The notes: a model not told the origin generated them from the letters alone. A stretch of DNA of 64,000 bases from Candidatus Aminicenantota bacterium (GCA_014360015.1 JACIYJ010000010.1:1-64000); one strand, 5' to 3'. Positions 14,168 through 24,031 are shown, counted from the first letter of the stretch. Translations and numbers: made by a program.

Positions 14168-14653
14168 TTAAAAATGGGCTACCGTACCCATGTATTTATC
14201 ACCAACTTTAGTGGCGTCTCCTTTTCCTCTTTTTATTCCCTGTGGTTTGTTTGATGTTGGCTGGCTTTTGGTTGAAATATCCCTTTCTACAGTGAATTTT
14301 CCTGAAGATGGATTATAGTAAAGAACGAGCTCAAAATAAGGTCCTTCGCTCTTGCTCAACCCGATAAAGGCCCTGTTATCATTGATGCGGTTCTTAAAGT
14401 TCTTTGGGGGCTTAATGGTAAAGAAAACGTTTATATCCGGTCCAGCTGTTTCAATTGCCTTAATGTCCGAAAATAAAATTCCGAAATGACCATTTTCATC
14501 AGTTCCGCATTTTACCGTCTTGTTGTTGATCTTAACTTGAACTTCAGCTCCAGCTACAGCCAACGGCTGACTCTGAGACAAAAGCTGGTGAACAAAGAAC
14601 ATCGTAAACAAGATTAATAAGCTACCAGACAATATTTTTCTTTTTTTCATACT
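14168..14653 (-). CDS. Secreted hypothetical protein
   Basis: About 161 residues. I start at the ATG at 14653 because AAAGGAGG lies just upstream; an in-frame ATG at 14665 overlaps that ribosome site. The signal peptide is KILSGSLLILFTMFFVHQLLS, and the mature part begins with AVAGAEVQVKINNKTVKCGT. That pattern and the following 'DENGHFGILFSD' suggest a small carboxypeptidase-regulatory-like or Ig-like beta fold. The last 45 residues are polar and probably disordered. A strong promoter lies upstream (14765-14792). Function is unknown. It stands alone, convergent to the Rhs island. Confidence 0.6.
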   Translation of the reverse strand, partial: SMKKRKILSGSLLILFTMFFVHQLLSQSQPLAVAGAEVQVKINNKTVKCGTDENGHFGILFSDIKAIETAGPDINVFFTIKPPKNFKNRINDNRAFIGLSKSEGPYFELVLYYNPSSGKFTVERDISTKSQPTSNKPQGIKRGKGDATKVGDKYMGTVAHF

Positions 14654-14764
14654 GCCTCCTTTCATAATTGCTTAGGTATGATTTGTAAGTTTGGCACTAC
14701 GGCTCTTGTCAACTATTAATAAAACAAATCTTTTATTTTTAGCTAAATAACATTTTTCTGGACG

Positions 14765-14792
14765 ATTATATTTTAAGAAAAATAAATGTCAA
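14765..14792 (-). promoter_or_regulatory. Sigma-70 promoter for the secreted hypothetical gene
   Basis: On the minus strand TTGACA (14792-14787) is followed after 16 bases by TATAAT (14770-14765). Both hexamers match the consensus exactly. It points at the gene starting at 14653, leaving a leader of about 105 bases. Confidence 0.65.
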
Positions 14793-14844
14793 CCTGTTTT
14801 TATAACAGGCTTATGTTTATAAGCTCATTGAGCAATCAAAATAA

Positions 14845-15342
14845 TTAAAAAAAGACAAAAACCAGAAGCTCAGCGACCAGAGCTGGCTTGGGGTTGCCCT
14901 CTATTTCCAGGGTATTATCTATTTTTACCAGCCATCGTCTAAAGCCTTTTCGTCTGATTTCCTTGAGCACGGCCCTATTTCTGATGCGGTCCCCGGGCTT
15001 GACCGGCGTGATAAACCTGATGCGATCCAGGCCATAATTAAAAAGCATTTTAACCTTAATTCTGGCCAGGGGCGATTGAGCCAGAAAATAAGGCAGAAGG
15101 GATAGGAGCAAAAAGCCGTGGGCAATGGTGCTTTTAAGCGGACTTCGAGCCGCCCTTTCCACATCCACGTGAATCCACTGATGGTCTTCAGTGCAGTCAG
15201 CAAAGGCATTGATTCTCTCCTGCGTCATGGTCAGCCAGTCAGAAACGCAGATTTCCTGGCCAACCATTTTTTTGAGTTTCCGCGGCGACATTTTTTCTTC
15301 AGGCAAATTCTGGTTTTCTTGGGTCTTTATTTCCTCGCTCAT
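14845..15342 (-). CDS. MaoC-like (R)-specific enoyl-CoA hydratase
   Basis: A 165-residue single hot-dog-fold protein. Residues about 47-80 contain FADCTEDHQWIHVD and the hydratase signature STIAHGF, with the Asp and His pair used to add water across enoyl-CoA. The first 25 residues are a polar extension not typical of the family. Length otherwise matches bacterial MaoC-like hydratases, which act in fatty-acid or polyester metabolism. It is preceded by a GGAGG site and lies 54 bases downstream of hrpA, with which it may be co-transcribed. The exact substrate cannot be told from the sequence. Confidence 0.8.
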   Translation of the reverse strand: MSEEIKTQENQNLPEEKMSPRKLKKMVGQEICVSDWLTMTQERINAFADCTEDHQWIHVDVERAARSPLKSTIAHGFLLLSLLPYFLAQSPLARIKVKMLFNYGLDRIRFITPVKPGDRIRNRAVLKEIRRKGFRRWLVKIDNTLEIEGNPKPALVAELLVFVFF

Positions 15343-15396
15343 AGCCGCCTCCTTTTCTTTTTCAATTCCTAATTCATTTAATCATTATTTCTGAAT

Positions 15397-18300
15397 TTAT
15401 TTTTTCAGAGTAGTCTCGATTTCTTGGATCTTAGCTGCCAGCCGTTTAACGCTTATCGGGAAAGCTGTCTTTATTTCCGGGGCAAAAAGGGAAATTTTAA
15501 ATTCTTCTATCATCCAACGCAATTCAAAAAGAATCCTCTCTTTTTCTGGCGGAGGCTCCTTAGCCAGGAGCTTCGCCAGTCTGGCATATTCAGCTTCGAA
15601 TGGTTCAACCTGGGCAGCTTTGGCCCGATCTTTTTCTGCTGACAGACGGGCTCGCTCCGCTCTAATCGCCAGAGCTTTTACCATCCGCGGCAGCTGACTT
15701 AGAAAATCTGAAGGATAGATGGTTAGAAAATTTTTTGGCACCAGCTGCTCCAATTCCTCTTTCAAAATAGCTGGCATGGTTGAGCTGACCTTTAATTTCT
15801 TTTGCCTTTCTTCAAGGCTCTGAATGAGCTCCCGGGTCTTGCGGTATTCTTCAAGAATTTCTTTTACTGCCGTATAAACTTGATGGCTTTTTTCAAAAAG
15901 CTGCTTCAGGGCTCTTTCTTTGATAAAAGACTGAAGTTCATTCTGCCGCCGAAAATTATGCTGGAAAACTTCTTTTTTCACCCGATTGATGATTTCATTC
16001 TTCAGGGCTGCTTCGCCGCCAAAAAACAGCAGCACAGCTTTAATCTCATCTGGAAAGGCATAGCTCCGCTGAATAAAATTTATATCCTTCTGGAAATGCC
16101 GGGTGAGGATAGCTTCTATGGCTTGAAGATGAGCCTTGAGGGCTTCGTTTTTGTTTTTGAAAAGCTTGAGCTTAAACTTTTCACCGTCAACCTGCAGCGC
16201 GGGAAAGCCCTTCAAAAAATCATCTATGGCGATTTCTTCTGGAATTTCCGGAAGGTTTTCATCCCAGCCACCAAGTTCCTCTCTTTCCCATTTAGATCTG
16301 GCTTCCAGCCAGCCCGGCGATTCTTCTTCGACAGGCTTTCGGGCTCTGGCGCTCAGCATTTTGCGCAGAAATTCCAGGTCCCGGCCGCTTAAAATTTCCT
16401 CACCTTTTTCATTGACCACTGAGATTCGCATTTTAAAGTAGCGCGGGATTTCCAGCTTATCCCAGACATCCTTAGGAATTTCCACTCCCAGCTTCTTTTT
16501 AATCAGACTGAAGAGAGTTGCGAAAAACGAAGCGCTGGTGGGCTTGAGTTCCTCAGCCAGAAGCCTGGCTTTTTCTGAGATTGGCTGCAGAAGTTTTCGG
16601 TATTCTTTGGGCAAAGCTTTGAGGGTAGCTTCTATTTTCTCCCTCATCATCCCCGGTACTGGCCAGGTAAGAAGCTCTTCCGGGATGGTGTCAACCAGAT
16701 TCCTGGGCACCACAACAGTCACCCCGTCGTCTTCTTCACCCGGAGCAAACCGATAACGCAACTCATAGGTGTGCCCGAGAATTTTCAGGCTGTCTGGGTA
16801 CTGCTCTACTTGCTCTTGCGGTGGCTTTGTCAGGTAGAGGTTTTCTTCTTTAAGGCGAAGAAAATCGTCACCTCCGGCGTTTTTAATTCGCCGTTCCAGG
16901 CCGTCAAGATTGTAGACGCCTTGAAGCCGACCTGAATAAAAATCAAAAAGATACTGTTCCGGGATGAGGATGTTGCGCTGACGGAGCTTTTCTTCGAGCA
17001 GCCGGATTTTTTTCACCAGCTGGTGGTTATGCTCCAGAAAATCAAATTTTCTGTTGACCTGATTTTTGAGCAAGGCTTCTTCCACAAAAATTTCATGAGC
17101 AATTTTGGGGTCCTGCGGTCCGAAGGGGACGTCGCGGCCGGAAATGATGGTCAGGTTAAAAAGACTGACCCTTTCTTTGGCTCTGACCTCGCCCCGGTTT
17201 ACATCCCAGTACTGGTCTTCGTAGGAATAGTGGCAAAGATGTGGGGCCAATTCTTCAGCCCAGGCAGGATTGATACGAGCCACTGTGCGGAGATAAAGAC
17301 GGTTGGTGCGGACAAGTTCAGCCGCCATCACCCAGGAGGCTGGCTTTTTGAAAAGAGCCGAACCTGGCCAAAGCATGGCTTCCTGGCCGCGGGCCAGTTC
17401 ATAGATGTTTTTCTCTTTGTGGGCTGCTATGTGGGAAATAAACCCGCTCAGAATGGATTTGTGGATGGCGGTGTAGCGGTCAGAGCCGGTTGAATCTAAT
17501 GGTTGAGATTTTTCAGACCGGGGTCTTATTTTCTGCTCTTCCAGAATTTCCAGGATTTGATCATGGACAAATTGCCATTCGCGAAGGCGGTTGTAGGATA
17601 AAAAATAGTCCTGAGCGAATCTTTTTAAGGTCGCACTTGCTGAGCCAGAAGAGGCGTTGGCGATGGCAGCATTCATCGCCTGCCAGATGTTTATGAAGGT
17701 CAGAAAATCAGATTCGGGATGCTGAAAGATGGATTGAACGCGGTCGGCGTCAGCAGCTCTTTCCAGAGGTCGCAGCCGCGGGTCCTGGATACTCAAAGCG
17801 GCAGCAATGACTGCCACTTCTTCCAGACAGCCACGCTTTTCGGCTTCAAGCAGCATTCGCGAAAGTCGTGGGTCAAGAGGCAGCTTAGCCATTTTGTGGC
17901 CAAGTGCGGTCAGCTCATAGCTGCCGCCTTCCTTCTGGATAACAGCGCCCAGCTCAACAAGAGTGCGGTAACCATCACGGACACTTCGAGGCGATGGCGG
18001 GTCAATGAAAGGAAACTTTAGCGGGTCGCCCAGTTCCAGGTCTAACATGCGCAGTATGACTTCAGCTAAGTTGCTGCGCAGAATTTCGGGCGGAGTATGC
18101 TTGGGTCGTGACAGGAAATCTTCTTCTGAATAAAGCCGCAGGCATAGGCCTTCGCTCACCCGACCGCATCGACCCTTGCGCTGCTCGGCGCTGGCCTGAG
18201 AAATGGGCGTGATGGGCAGGCTGTGGATGCCAGATGAGGACTGATACTGGGAGATTCTGGCCAGTCCGGTGTCAACCACATAGCGAATTCCTGGAATCGT

Positions 18301-19413
18301 CAGTGAAGTTTCAGCCACATTAGTGGCCACCACAATTTTGCCCTGCTTTACGGAGTAAATCTGCTTCTGCTGATGGGCCGGCATCCGGGCAAAAAGCGGC
18401 AGAATAACCGAGTCCGGGTAGTGTTTGCCCTGGAGTCGCTGGCAGGTTTCCAAGATGTCTTGCTCGGTGGGCATGAAAACCAGAATGTCTCCAGGCGGCT
18501 TTTCTTTTTTTATGAAATCAACGGCTTCAACAGCCAGGTCCAGGTAATCGGGCTCTTCTTTTTTCCGGCGCTGAGAATCAGGTTCAAAGTACATTACTTC
18601 CACGGGGTACATTCTTCCGCTCACCTGGAAGACGGGCGGGTTAGCGAAAGCTTTAACGAATTTTTCTACTTCCAAGGTGGCTGAGGTGATGATAAGCTTT
18701 AATTCGGAGCGTTTTTCCAAAAGTACTCGGCATAGTCCGATTAAAAAGTCTATGTTCAGGCTGCGCTCGTGAGCTTCGTCGATGATGATGGTGTCGTATT
18801 CGGTAAGCAGTCGGTTGCCCTGGGTTTCAGCCAGGAGCAGGCCATCGGTCATAATTTTTATGTAAGATTCGGGCGAGGTGCGGTCCTGAAAGCGAATCTT
18901 ATAGCCTACTGCTTTTCCCACGGGTTGATGGAGCTCGTCGGCGATACGCTGGGCAATGGTTATGGCCGCAAGGCGGCGGGGCTGAGTGCAGGCAATTTTT
19001 CCGGTCAGGCCGCGACCAGCTTCTAAGCACATTTTCGGCAGCTGGGTGCTTTTGCCGCAGCCAGTTTCACCGGAGACTATTATGACCCTGTTATCCTTTA
19101 TGGCCTGCACAATTTCCTGTCGGTGGCGGGTTATGGGGAGCTCTGGCGGGTAGAGGAGGCGAGGTTTTTTACGCTGCCGGGCTCTTTTTTCTTCCGCTGA
19201 TTTTTCCAGCCTCTGCTTCAGTTTAAGCAGGATTTCTTCTGCTCTGGCTGGATTCTTTCGAAGTAGGTTTGACGCGAGAAGCTGGACCAGCCTTTCGCGG
19301 ACATAGTATGAATCTTTAAGCATGGCCTCTGGAAGGAGGGCCGTTACTTCCTCGCGCAATTTGTGCAGACGGTTACGGCTGGTGATTTCCAGCTGACTGC
19401 CTTTTTCCTTCAT
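15397..19413 (-). CDS. hrpA: ATP-dependent RNA helicase HrpA
   Basis: A 1338-residue DEAH-box helicase, near the usual 1300 of HrpA. After about 95 residues come motif I (SGETGCGKST), motif Ia (TQPRRLAA), motif II (DEAH), motif III (TSAT) and motif VI (QRKGRCGRVSEG). The HA2/OB-fold region and the long HrpA-specific C-terminal domain (DUF3418-type) follow. The protein unwinds RNA and, in Escherichia coli, is known to rescue stalled or collided ribosomes. All motifs look intact. The MaoC-like gene lies downstream. Confidence 0.93.
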   Translation of the reverse strand: MKEKGSQLEITSRNRLHKLREEVTALLPEAMLKDSYYVRERLVQLLASNLLRKNPARAEEILLKLKQRLEKSAEEKRARQRKKPRLLYPPELPITRHRQEIVQAIKDNRVIIVSGETGCGKSTQLPKMCLEAGRGLTGKIACTQPRRLAAITIAQRIADELHQPVGKAVGYKIRFQDRTSPESYIKIMTDGLLLAETQGNRLLTEYDTIIIDEAHERSLNIDFLIGLCRVLLEKRSELKLIITSATLEVEKFVKAFANPPVFQVSGRMYPVEVMYFEPDSQRRKKEEPDYLDLAVEAVDFIKKEKPPGDILVFMPTEQDILETCQRLQGKHYPDSVILPLFARMPAHQQKQIYSVKQGKIVVATNVAETSLTIPGIRYVVDTGLARISQYQSSSGIHSLPITPISQASAEQRKGRCGRVSEGLCLRLYSEEDFLSRPKHTPPEILRSNLAEVILRMLDLELGDPLKFPFIDPPSPRSVRDGYRTLVELGAVIQKEGGSYELTALGHKMAKLPLDPRLSRMLLEAEKRGCLEEVAVIAAALSIQDPRLRPLERAADADRVQSIFQHPESDFLTFINIWQAMNAAIANASSGSASATLKRFAQDYFLSYNRLREWQFVHDQILEILEEQKIRPRSEKSQPLDSTGSDRYTAIHKSILSGFISHIAAHKEKNIYELARGQEAMLWPGSALFKKPASWVMAAELVRTNRLYLRTVARINPAWAEELAPHLCHYSYEDQYWDVNRGEVRAKERVSLFNLTIISGRDVPFGPQDPKIAHEIFVEEALLKNQVNRKFDFLEHNHQLVKKIRLLEEKLRQRNILIPEQYLFDFYSGRLQGVYNLDGLERRIKNAGGDDFLRLKEENLYLTKPPQEQVEQYPDSLKILGHTYELRYRFAPGEEDDGVTVVVPRNLVDTIPEELLTWPVPGMMREKIEATLKALPKEYRKLLQPISEKARLLAEELKPTSASFFATLFSLIKKKLGVEIPKDVWDKLEIPRYFKMRISVVNEKGEEILSGRDLEFLRKMLSARARKPVEEESPGWLEARSKWEREELGGWDENLPEIPEEIAIDDFLKGFPALQVDGEKFKLKLFKNKNEALKAHLQAIEAILTRHFQKDINFIQRSYAFPDEIKAVLLFFGGEAALKNEIINRVKKEVFQHNFRRQNELQSFIKERALKQLFEKSHQVYTAVKEILEEYRKTRELIQSLEERQKKLKVSSTMPAILKEELEQLVPKNFLTIYPSDFLSQLPRMVKALAIRAERARLSAEKDRAKAAQVEPFEAEYARLAKLLAKEPPPEKERILFELRWMIEEFKISLFAPEIKTAFPISVKRLAAKIQEIETTLKK

Positions 19414-19807
19414 CTCAGTTCTGTCTATTTCCTTCTATTTTGTTGCCAGGAGAAAATTTGCTAAATAATTTTTTCCCTCTCCTCTTTCTTTCCTCTTTCC
19501 TATCATAATTTTTCATAATTTTAACTTTTTAAGCTCAATCAGTCCTGTCCTTTATTAAATAATTTTGAGCCAATAATTTTAAGCATTTTTTGTTGCTTTG
19601 AAAGTCCTCCGGCAATCGTCTCTTGATAGATTAATTTTATCTTATATCAAGCTAAACTGAAGCAGAAATCTTACCAGACCAGCCAGGACCAGTTTTTTAA
19701 AGACAGGCTAAAAATCAGAAAAGACCTTAGATTGAATGTTCTAAACAGGAGCAGGAGAGAAGTGTTTTTAGTTATTTGAGCCGGGCGATTTCGGGAAGCT
19801 AAAACCT
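19414..19807. other. Gap with no recognisable gene
   Basis: About 390 bases of A/T-rich sequence between hrpA and a 3' gene remnant. I see no tRNA, hairpin or convincing small frame. Confidence 0.4.
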
Positions 19808-20005
19808 TCAGCTGCCCATCCAGGTGAAGGATTTAATCAGGCTGCTGAAGTCTTTTTCATACTGCGGGCTGATTTCTTTCGGACCGTGAAGAACAAAAAC
19901 TACATAAAGGAGGCTGGTTTCGCCGGGATCCAGGAAACAAACATAATCAGTAGTCTTGTAGCTTGGGATTGTAATTTTTGCATTATTTCCCCTTTTCCAA
20001 AATTC
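19808..20005 (-). pseudogene. 3' remnant of an unknown gene, overlapping the aconitase-X small subunit end
   Basis: A minus-strand frame without its own start encodes about 65 residues ending at TGA 19808. It includes NAKITIPSYKTTDYVCFL and LLYVVFVLHGPKEISPQYEK, then SFTWMGS. The amino-acid composition is protein-like, and the 5' part overlaps the last seven codons of the neighbouring gene in another frame. It looks like the tail of a deleted gene fused to this position. The family is not recognised. Confidence 0.4.
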
Positions 20006-20438
20006 TTACCTCTCCATCTTCCGTAATCTCTACTTGCTGACCGCTTTTAACTGCTTGCAGAAATTCATCACCGAGGCAATCTACTGTTATGATTTTTTTA
20101 TTCAGCCAGATATCGGTCATCAAAATGCCAGCTGCGGCCAGAGAATCGATTGGTTTGGAAAAAAGCATGGCGGCCGGAGCTATACCCATCTGAGCAGCAG
20201 TCAGAATCACCAGCCCTCCAGTTGTGGAACCTATGGTCTGAGGAAGGCACATAATTTTTCCGGTTATCACTTTCTGATAAAGTTCTTTGTTATCCTGGTC
20301 AGAGCAGCGAGCCACTTTGGCTCTGGTGACTATGCTTTTCTGAAAAGAGGCGAGCGTGTTAAAACCTTTACGGCTGACCAGAGCTTCACCCTTTATGTTT
20401 CCAGCTACGATTACCCTTCCTTTAAAAATCTGGCTCAT
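19983..20438 (-). CDS. Aconitase X swivel domain protein (DUF126)
   Basis: A 151-residue DUF126 protein, the small swivelling subunit of aconitase X. It shows the typical start GRVIVAGNIKGEALVS and the loop LPQTIGSTTGG, whose Ser/Thr residues face the active site in characterised enzymes. In Bacteria such enzymes dehydrate cis-3-hydroxy-L-proline; in Archaea they dehydrate mevalonate 5-phosphate. It starts behind GGAGG, 11 bases after the large subunit gene, so the two are co-translated. The last codons overlap a remnant of another gene. The substrate is uncertain. Confidence 0.85.
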   Translation of the reverse strand: MSQIFKGRVIVAGNIKGEALVSRKGFNTLASFQKSIVTRAKVARCSDQDNKELYQKVITGKIMCLPQTIGSTTGGLVILTAAQMGIAPAAMLFSKPIDSLAAAGILMTDIWLNKKIITVDCLGDEFLQAVKSGQQVEITEDGEVRILEKGK

Positions 20439-20449
20439 TTTCTCCTCCT

Positions 20450-21733
20450 TCAGTTCAGGCCTTCGAAGATGACCCTGATAATTTCTTCATCGGGGAAAAA
20501 GCGAGCTGTAGAATAGGTGCGGAGTTTGTTGGAGTTGGTGACAATCGGTTTTCTGGCACAGAGCGGATTATTCATATACATCAGCGGGCAGATTGATGTC
20601 AGCTTGATTCCTTTTTCTTTAAGGCCGGTCGGAGCTTTTTCCTGGTATTTCTTAATGACTCCGGGTGCCGAACACAGCACCACCGGCATCGGAATTTTCT
20701 TGAGCCCGCGCTTTTGAAGTTCTTCCTCCAGGCGATTGACCCATTGCTCTATTTGGATAAGACTCAGATGGGGACAGCCAATGAAACAGAGAAACGGCTT
20801 TTGGGCCAGTTTTTTCCAGAGCACCGGATACGATTGATAAACCCTGTCTAACTCACTGTCGTCAATGACGTAAGTTTTAAAATTCGGTTTAAGCAGTTTC
20901 CGCCCGAAATCCTTAGCTTCCGGCGTCAGGCCTTCTACATGATACAGGCCGACCGCGCCGTTGGAAGCGCTGGCTGCACCCATATCTTTGAGGTAATCTA
21001 TAGCCTCCGGCTTCAGCTCTCTTCCCAAAAATTCGCTCAGACCAGTAATATAGGGCACATCTTCCATCACCTTAAGGCCAATGGCACTGCCGAGTATTTG
21101 GGCATTGGGCAATTTTTTAGTTTTGATCTCAATCAGCCAGTCAGCTTGCCGGCCTTCATCGGTAAGCAAACCGTATTCAGGGGCTTTGCCGATGATATTG
21201 CACATAATATCAATGCCGGCTGAATTGCGGTTGCTACGAGCACCAATAACTGAGTTAGCAAAGACCACGGCTGAAGATTCGGACCAGGCTAAAATATCAC
21301 CGCGGCGTGGAGTATTACCAACTTCGGGCAGGTAACAGGCGCAGGTAAAGGCTTCTTCATTCTGCAACCCTAACTTTTTAAGCTGCAGCTCGTAATCTTT
21401 TTGCTGACCAAAGATGAAGCTGAAAAGTATTTTTTCGACCAGGTTCACTGGCACATTCTCATAGTCAAATGGTCTTGGGTCAACCGTAAAGGTGTCAAAA
21501 GTTTTAAGTCCAGCGGCAATAAGCTCATCCAGGATGGCGTAATAGGGCTTGATGGTGTTTGCCCCGAAGGATGTAACCAGGTGGGGAGCATGGGTCAGAG
21601 GGATAAGGCGGCGGGCGCCAAAAGCTTCGCCGAACCTGACCACCGTTTCCATTACCTTACGCAGAGTCTCACCTTTTTTGCCATCCAGAATTTCTTTCTC
21701 CTCGGCTGTTAATTCCATTTTGGTTTCTTCCAT
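20450..21733 (-). CDS. Aconitase X catalytic subunit (DUF521)
   Basis: A 427-residue DUF521 protein, the iron-sulfur catalytic half of aconitase X. Cysteines that fit cluster ligands appear in CACYLPE, FIGCPH and SICPLMYMNNP. Conserved GARSNRNS and SASNGAVGLYHVEGLTPEA stretches are present. The start at 21733 has AAGGAG 7 bases upstream. It is followed by the swivel subunit and preceded by an old-yellow-enzyme-type oxidoreductase, so the operon likely dehydrates a hydroxy acid and reduces the product. cis-3-hydroxyproline breakdown is one option; no proline-handling gene is seen nearby to confirm it. Confidence 0.87.
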   Translation of the reverse strand: MEETKMELTAEEKEILDGKKGETLRKVMETVVRFGEAFGARRLIPLTHAPHLVTSFGANTIKPYYAILDELIAAGLKTFDTFTVDPRPFDYENVPVNLVEKILFSFIFGQQKDYELQLKKLGLQNEEAFTCACYLPEVGNTPRRGDILAWSESSAVVFANSVIGARSNRNSAGIDIMCNIIGKAPEYGLLTDEGRQADWLIEIKTKKLPNAQILGSAIGLKVMEDVPYITGLSEFLGRELKPEAIDYLKDMGAASASNGAVGLYHVEGLTPEAKDFGRKLLKPNFKTYVIDDSELDRVYQSYPVLWKKLAQKPFLCFIGCPHLSLIQIEQWVNRLEEELQKRGLKKIPMPVVLCSAPGVIKKYQEKAPTGLKEKGIKLTSICPLMYMNNPLCARKPIVTNSNKLRTYSTARFFPDEEIIRVIFEGLN

Positions 21734-21760
21734 TCGTTACTCCTTAATTAAAATAGCCTC

Positions 21761-24031
21761 TTAAATGCTCTGGCCCAGGGTATACCCGGCTTTAACTGCT
21801 TCAAATACCCGGCCAGGGCAGAAGGAGTCCCCGATATTGTATATTTCAGGAGCAACCTGACTTTCTAAGCAGCGGTAGTAGAACTCAACGTTGGGCTGCA
21901 GCCCCATGGCCAGAACAACCAGGTCAGCCTGAATCTTCAGGTCCACGACCGGCCCCTTAATTGGTTTTTCAAAAGGATTCTTGATGTTTTCAGGTAGCAC
22001 CGGCCTCCAGACAGCATAAGGATCGGGGATGTTCTTGGACTGAATCTGATAGGCCACCAGGCCGTCGGGAACGATTTCTTTCAGTTTCGTGCAGTTGAGC
22101 AGCTTAACTCCTTTGCGTTCGAGGTAATGAATAAGATGGCCACGGTTGGCGGTGCAGACTCCTTTCATAAAGTAAGGCAGCATTTCAATTACCGTGACTT
22201 CTTTCTCAAGTTCATAAGCCAGAAAATAAGCTACCTCACAGCCGACAGCTCCGCCACCAACTACCACAATTTTATTCTTTTTCTCAGCCAGACCTGGATT
22301 CCAGAGCAGGTCCACAGCCTGAACCACGTGCGGCAGGTCAACTCCAGGAAGTGCCGGTTTGAGCGGCTGGCCGCCAGTGCAGATGACGAGGCTGTCAAAG
22401 TTGCCATTTTTAAGAGTTTCTGGTGTGGCCATCTGATTGAGCTGAATTTTAAGGCTGTAATTTTGGGCAGCTCTTTCAGCAGCTCGGTTCAGGTAATCAA
22501 CGTAGTTTCTCAGGTCGTATTTGATTTTTGGCACACTACCAGGAATGAGCATTCCTCCCAGCCGGTTGCGGGCTTCAAGCAAGGTAACCTCATGGCCGCG
22601 GCGGGCAGCTGTCACCGCACACATAACTCCAGCTGGACCACCACCCACCACGGCGATTCTCTTTTTTCTGGGAGCCGGTGTGGGTTCGGCCTCAAACAGG
22701 TCTTCATTTCCGGTGCGCGGGTTAACCGAACACTGCGGATGTCCACCTTCGATGAACTCATTGATACAGCCTTCCTGATCCCCGATGCAGGGAATAATCT
22801 CCTCAACCCGTCCGGCGTAGGCTTTATTGGGCCAGTCAGGATCAGCCAGAAGGGGTCGGGCTAACATAACCATATCGCAGTAACCTTCTCGAAGAGCCTT
22901 TTCTGCCAGGTCAGGATAGCCCAGCTTGCCCACAGCGACCACCGGAACTTCCAGCCCAGTGTTGGCTTTAATGTTGTTTTCGCGGAAATAATCTTTAACC
23001 AGTTTAGCTACGGCTAAGAAGCAGCCCGGAGGCATGGAGATTGGGGGATGAGGCAACCACCAGTTGTCGTAGCAGCCAAGGTCTACATCAAAAATATCCA
23101 CACCCGCTTTGATTAAGTTTTTCATGTAGTCAAGGGTCTGAGCCACAGTGCGCTCATTCTTAAATTTCTTGAGCGGATGGACCTTTTCCATTTTTTGGCC
23201 GTAGGTAGCATTGAGGGCTAAGGAAAGGTCGATGCGGTACATAATGGGGAAATCTGGTCCGACTCGCTCCCGGATTTCTTTTACTAAGTCCAGACCGAAG
23301 GCCTGCCAGTCGGCGTAATGACCGAGCTTGCGGCGGTTAAAAGCCGGATTGGTCATTTGCTCTAAAAAATAACCTTCATGTCCATGGAGATAAACACCAT
23401 CGAACAAGGCAGCTTTAGAATCTGCGGCTGCCTGGCCCGCATTTTTGATGATTTTTCTGAGGCCGATGAAGCCAAGTGGCCGGCAGGGGATCTGAGGAAT
23501 GTAGAAATTCGGGTTCCAGGAAGCTGAAATCGGCAGCTTAAATTTTTTCACCAGACATTCAGGTGATCCAACCCGTCCTAAACCGGGCGTCAGCTGGATA
23601 AAAATGCGACTGCCGTAACTGTGAACAGCTTCTGTGATGTCGCGCCAGCCGGCAAAAACCGTTCGTGAGCGGTCAATCCGCGGGAAATAGCTGCGATCTC
23701 CGAGTTCGGTAACCGAAGGGTCAACGTAATGGCTTATTGGTACAAGACCGGTTGTGATCAGACCGACACCACCGCGAGCTCTTTCAGCGAAATATTTAAT
23801 CATTTTCTGGCTAGGTCGGCCCATTTCTTCAGCCATGGAGATATTACCCATCGGTCCCATCACCAGCCGGTTTTTGATTGTTAGTCGGTTTATCTGAATG
23901 GGCGAGAAAAGGTGTGTATAGGGATAAAGATTTCGGGTCATTCGGCCCGAGGCGAAAATTTCTTCATCCTTAAACCAGTCGCCGAATTTATCCACCAGTT
24001 GATTAAGAAAATCTTCATAATGGTAGGTCAT
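21761..24031 (-). CDS. NADH:flavin oxidoreductase, 2,4-dienoyl-CoA reductase type
   Basis: I start at ATG 24031, preceded by AAAGGAGG; the frame is open further upstream but without support. About 756 residues. An FMN-binding TIM barrel (NRLVMGPMGNISMAEE, HGHEGYFLEQMTNP) is followed by an iron-sulfur segment and an FAD/NAD domain (AVVGGGPAGVMCAV, VVVGGGAVGCEVAY). The cluster segment reads CIGDQEGC...C, where family members have C-x2-C-x3-C-x11-12-C, so one Cys ligand is replaced by Asp (about residue 415). Such enzymes reduce activated C=C bonds. It heads the aconitase-X operon, so its substrate may be the dehydrated product. Confidence 0.85.
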   Translation of the reverse strand: MTYHYEDFLNQLVDKFGDWFKDEEIFASGRMTRNLYPYTHLFSPIQINRLTIKNRLVMGPMGNISMAEEMGRPSQKMIKYFAERARGGVGLITTGLVPISHYVDPSVTELGDRSYFPRIDRSRTVFAGWRDITEAVHSYGSRIFIQLTPGLGRVGSPECLVKKFKLPISASWNPNFYIPQIPCRPLGFIGLRKIIKNAGQAAADSKAALFDGVYLHGHEGYFLEQMTNPAFNRRKLGHYADWQAFGLDLVKEIRERVGPDFPIMYRIDLSLALNATYGQKMEKVHPLKKFKNERTVAQTLDYMKNLIKAGVDIFDVDLGCYDNWWLPHPPISMPPGCFLAVAKLVKDYFRENNIKANTGLEVPVVAVGKLGYPDLAEKALREGYCDMVMLARPLLADPDWPNKAYAGRVEEIIPCIGDQEGCINEFIEGGHPQCSVNPRTGNEDLFEAEPTPAPRKKRIAVVGGGPAGVMCAVTAARRGHEVTLLEARNRLGGMLIPGSVPKIKYDLRNYVDYLNRAAERAAQNYSLKIQLNQMATPETLKNGNFDSLVICTGGQPLKPALPGVDLPHVVQAVDLLWNPGLAEKKNKIVVVGGGAVGCEVAYFLAYELEKEVTVIEMLPYFMKGVCTANRGHLIHYLERKGVKLLNCTKLKEIVPDGLVAYQIQSKNIPDPYAVWRPVLPENIKNPFEKPIKGPVVDLKIQADLVVLAMGLQPNVEFYYRCLESQVAPEIYNIGDSFCPGRVFEAVKAGYTLGQSI

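Noticed and set aside
15802..19026. Several long plus-strand frames across hrpA
   Set aside because: They lie opposite an intact helicase with all motifs; composition is that of antisense shadows.
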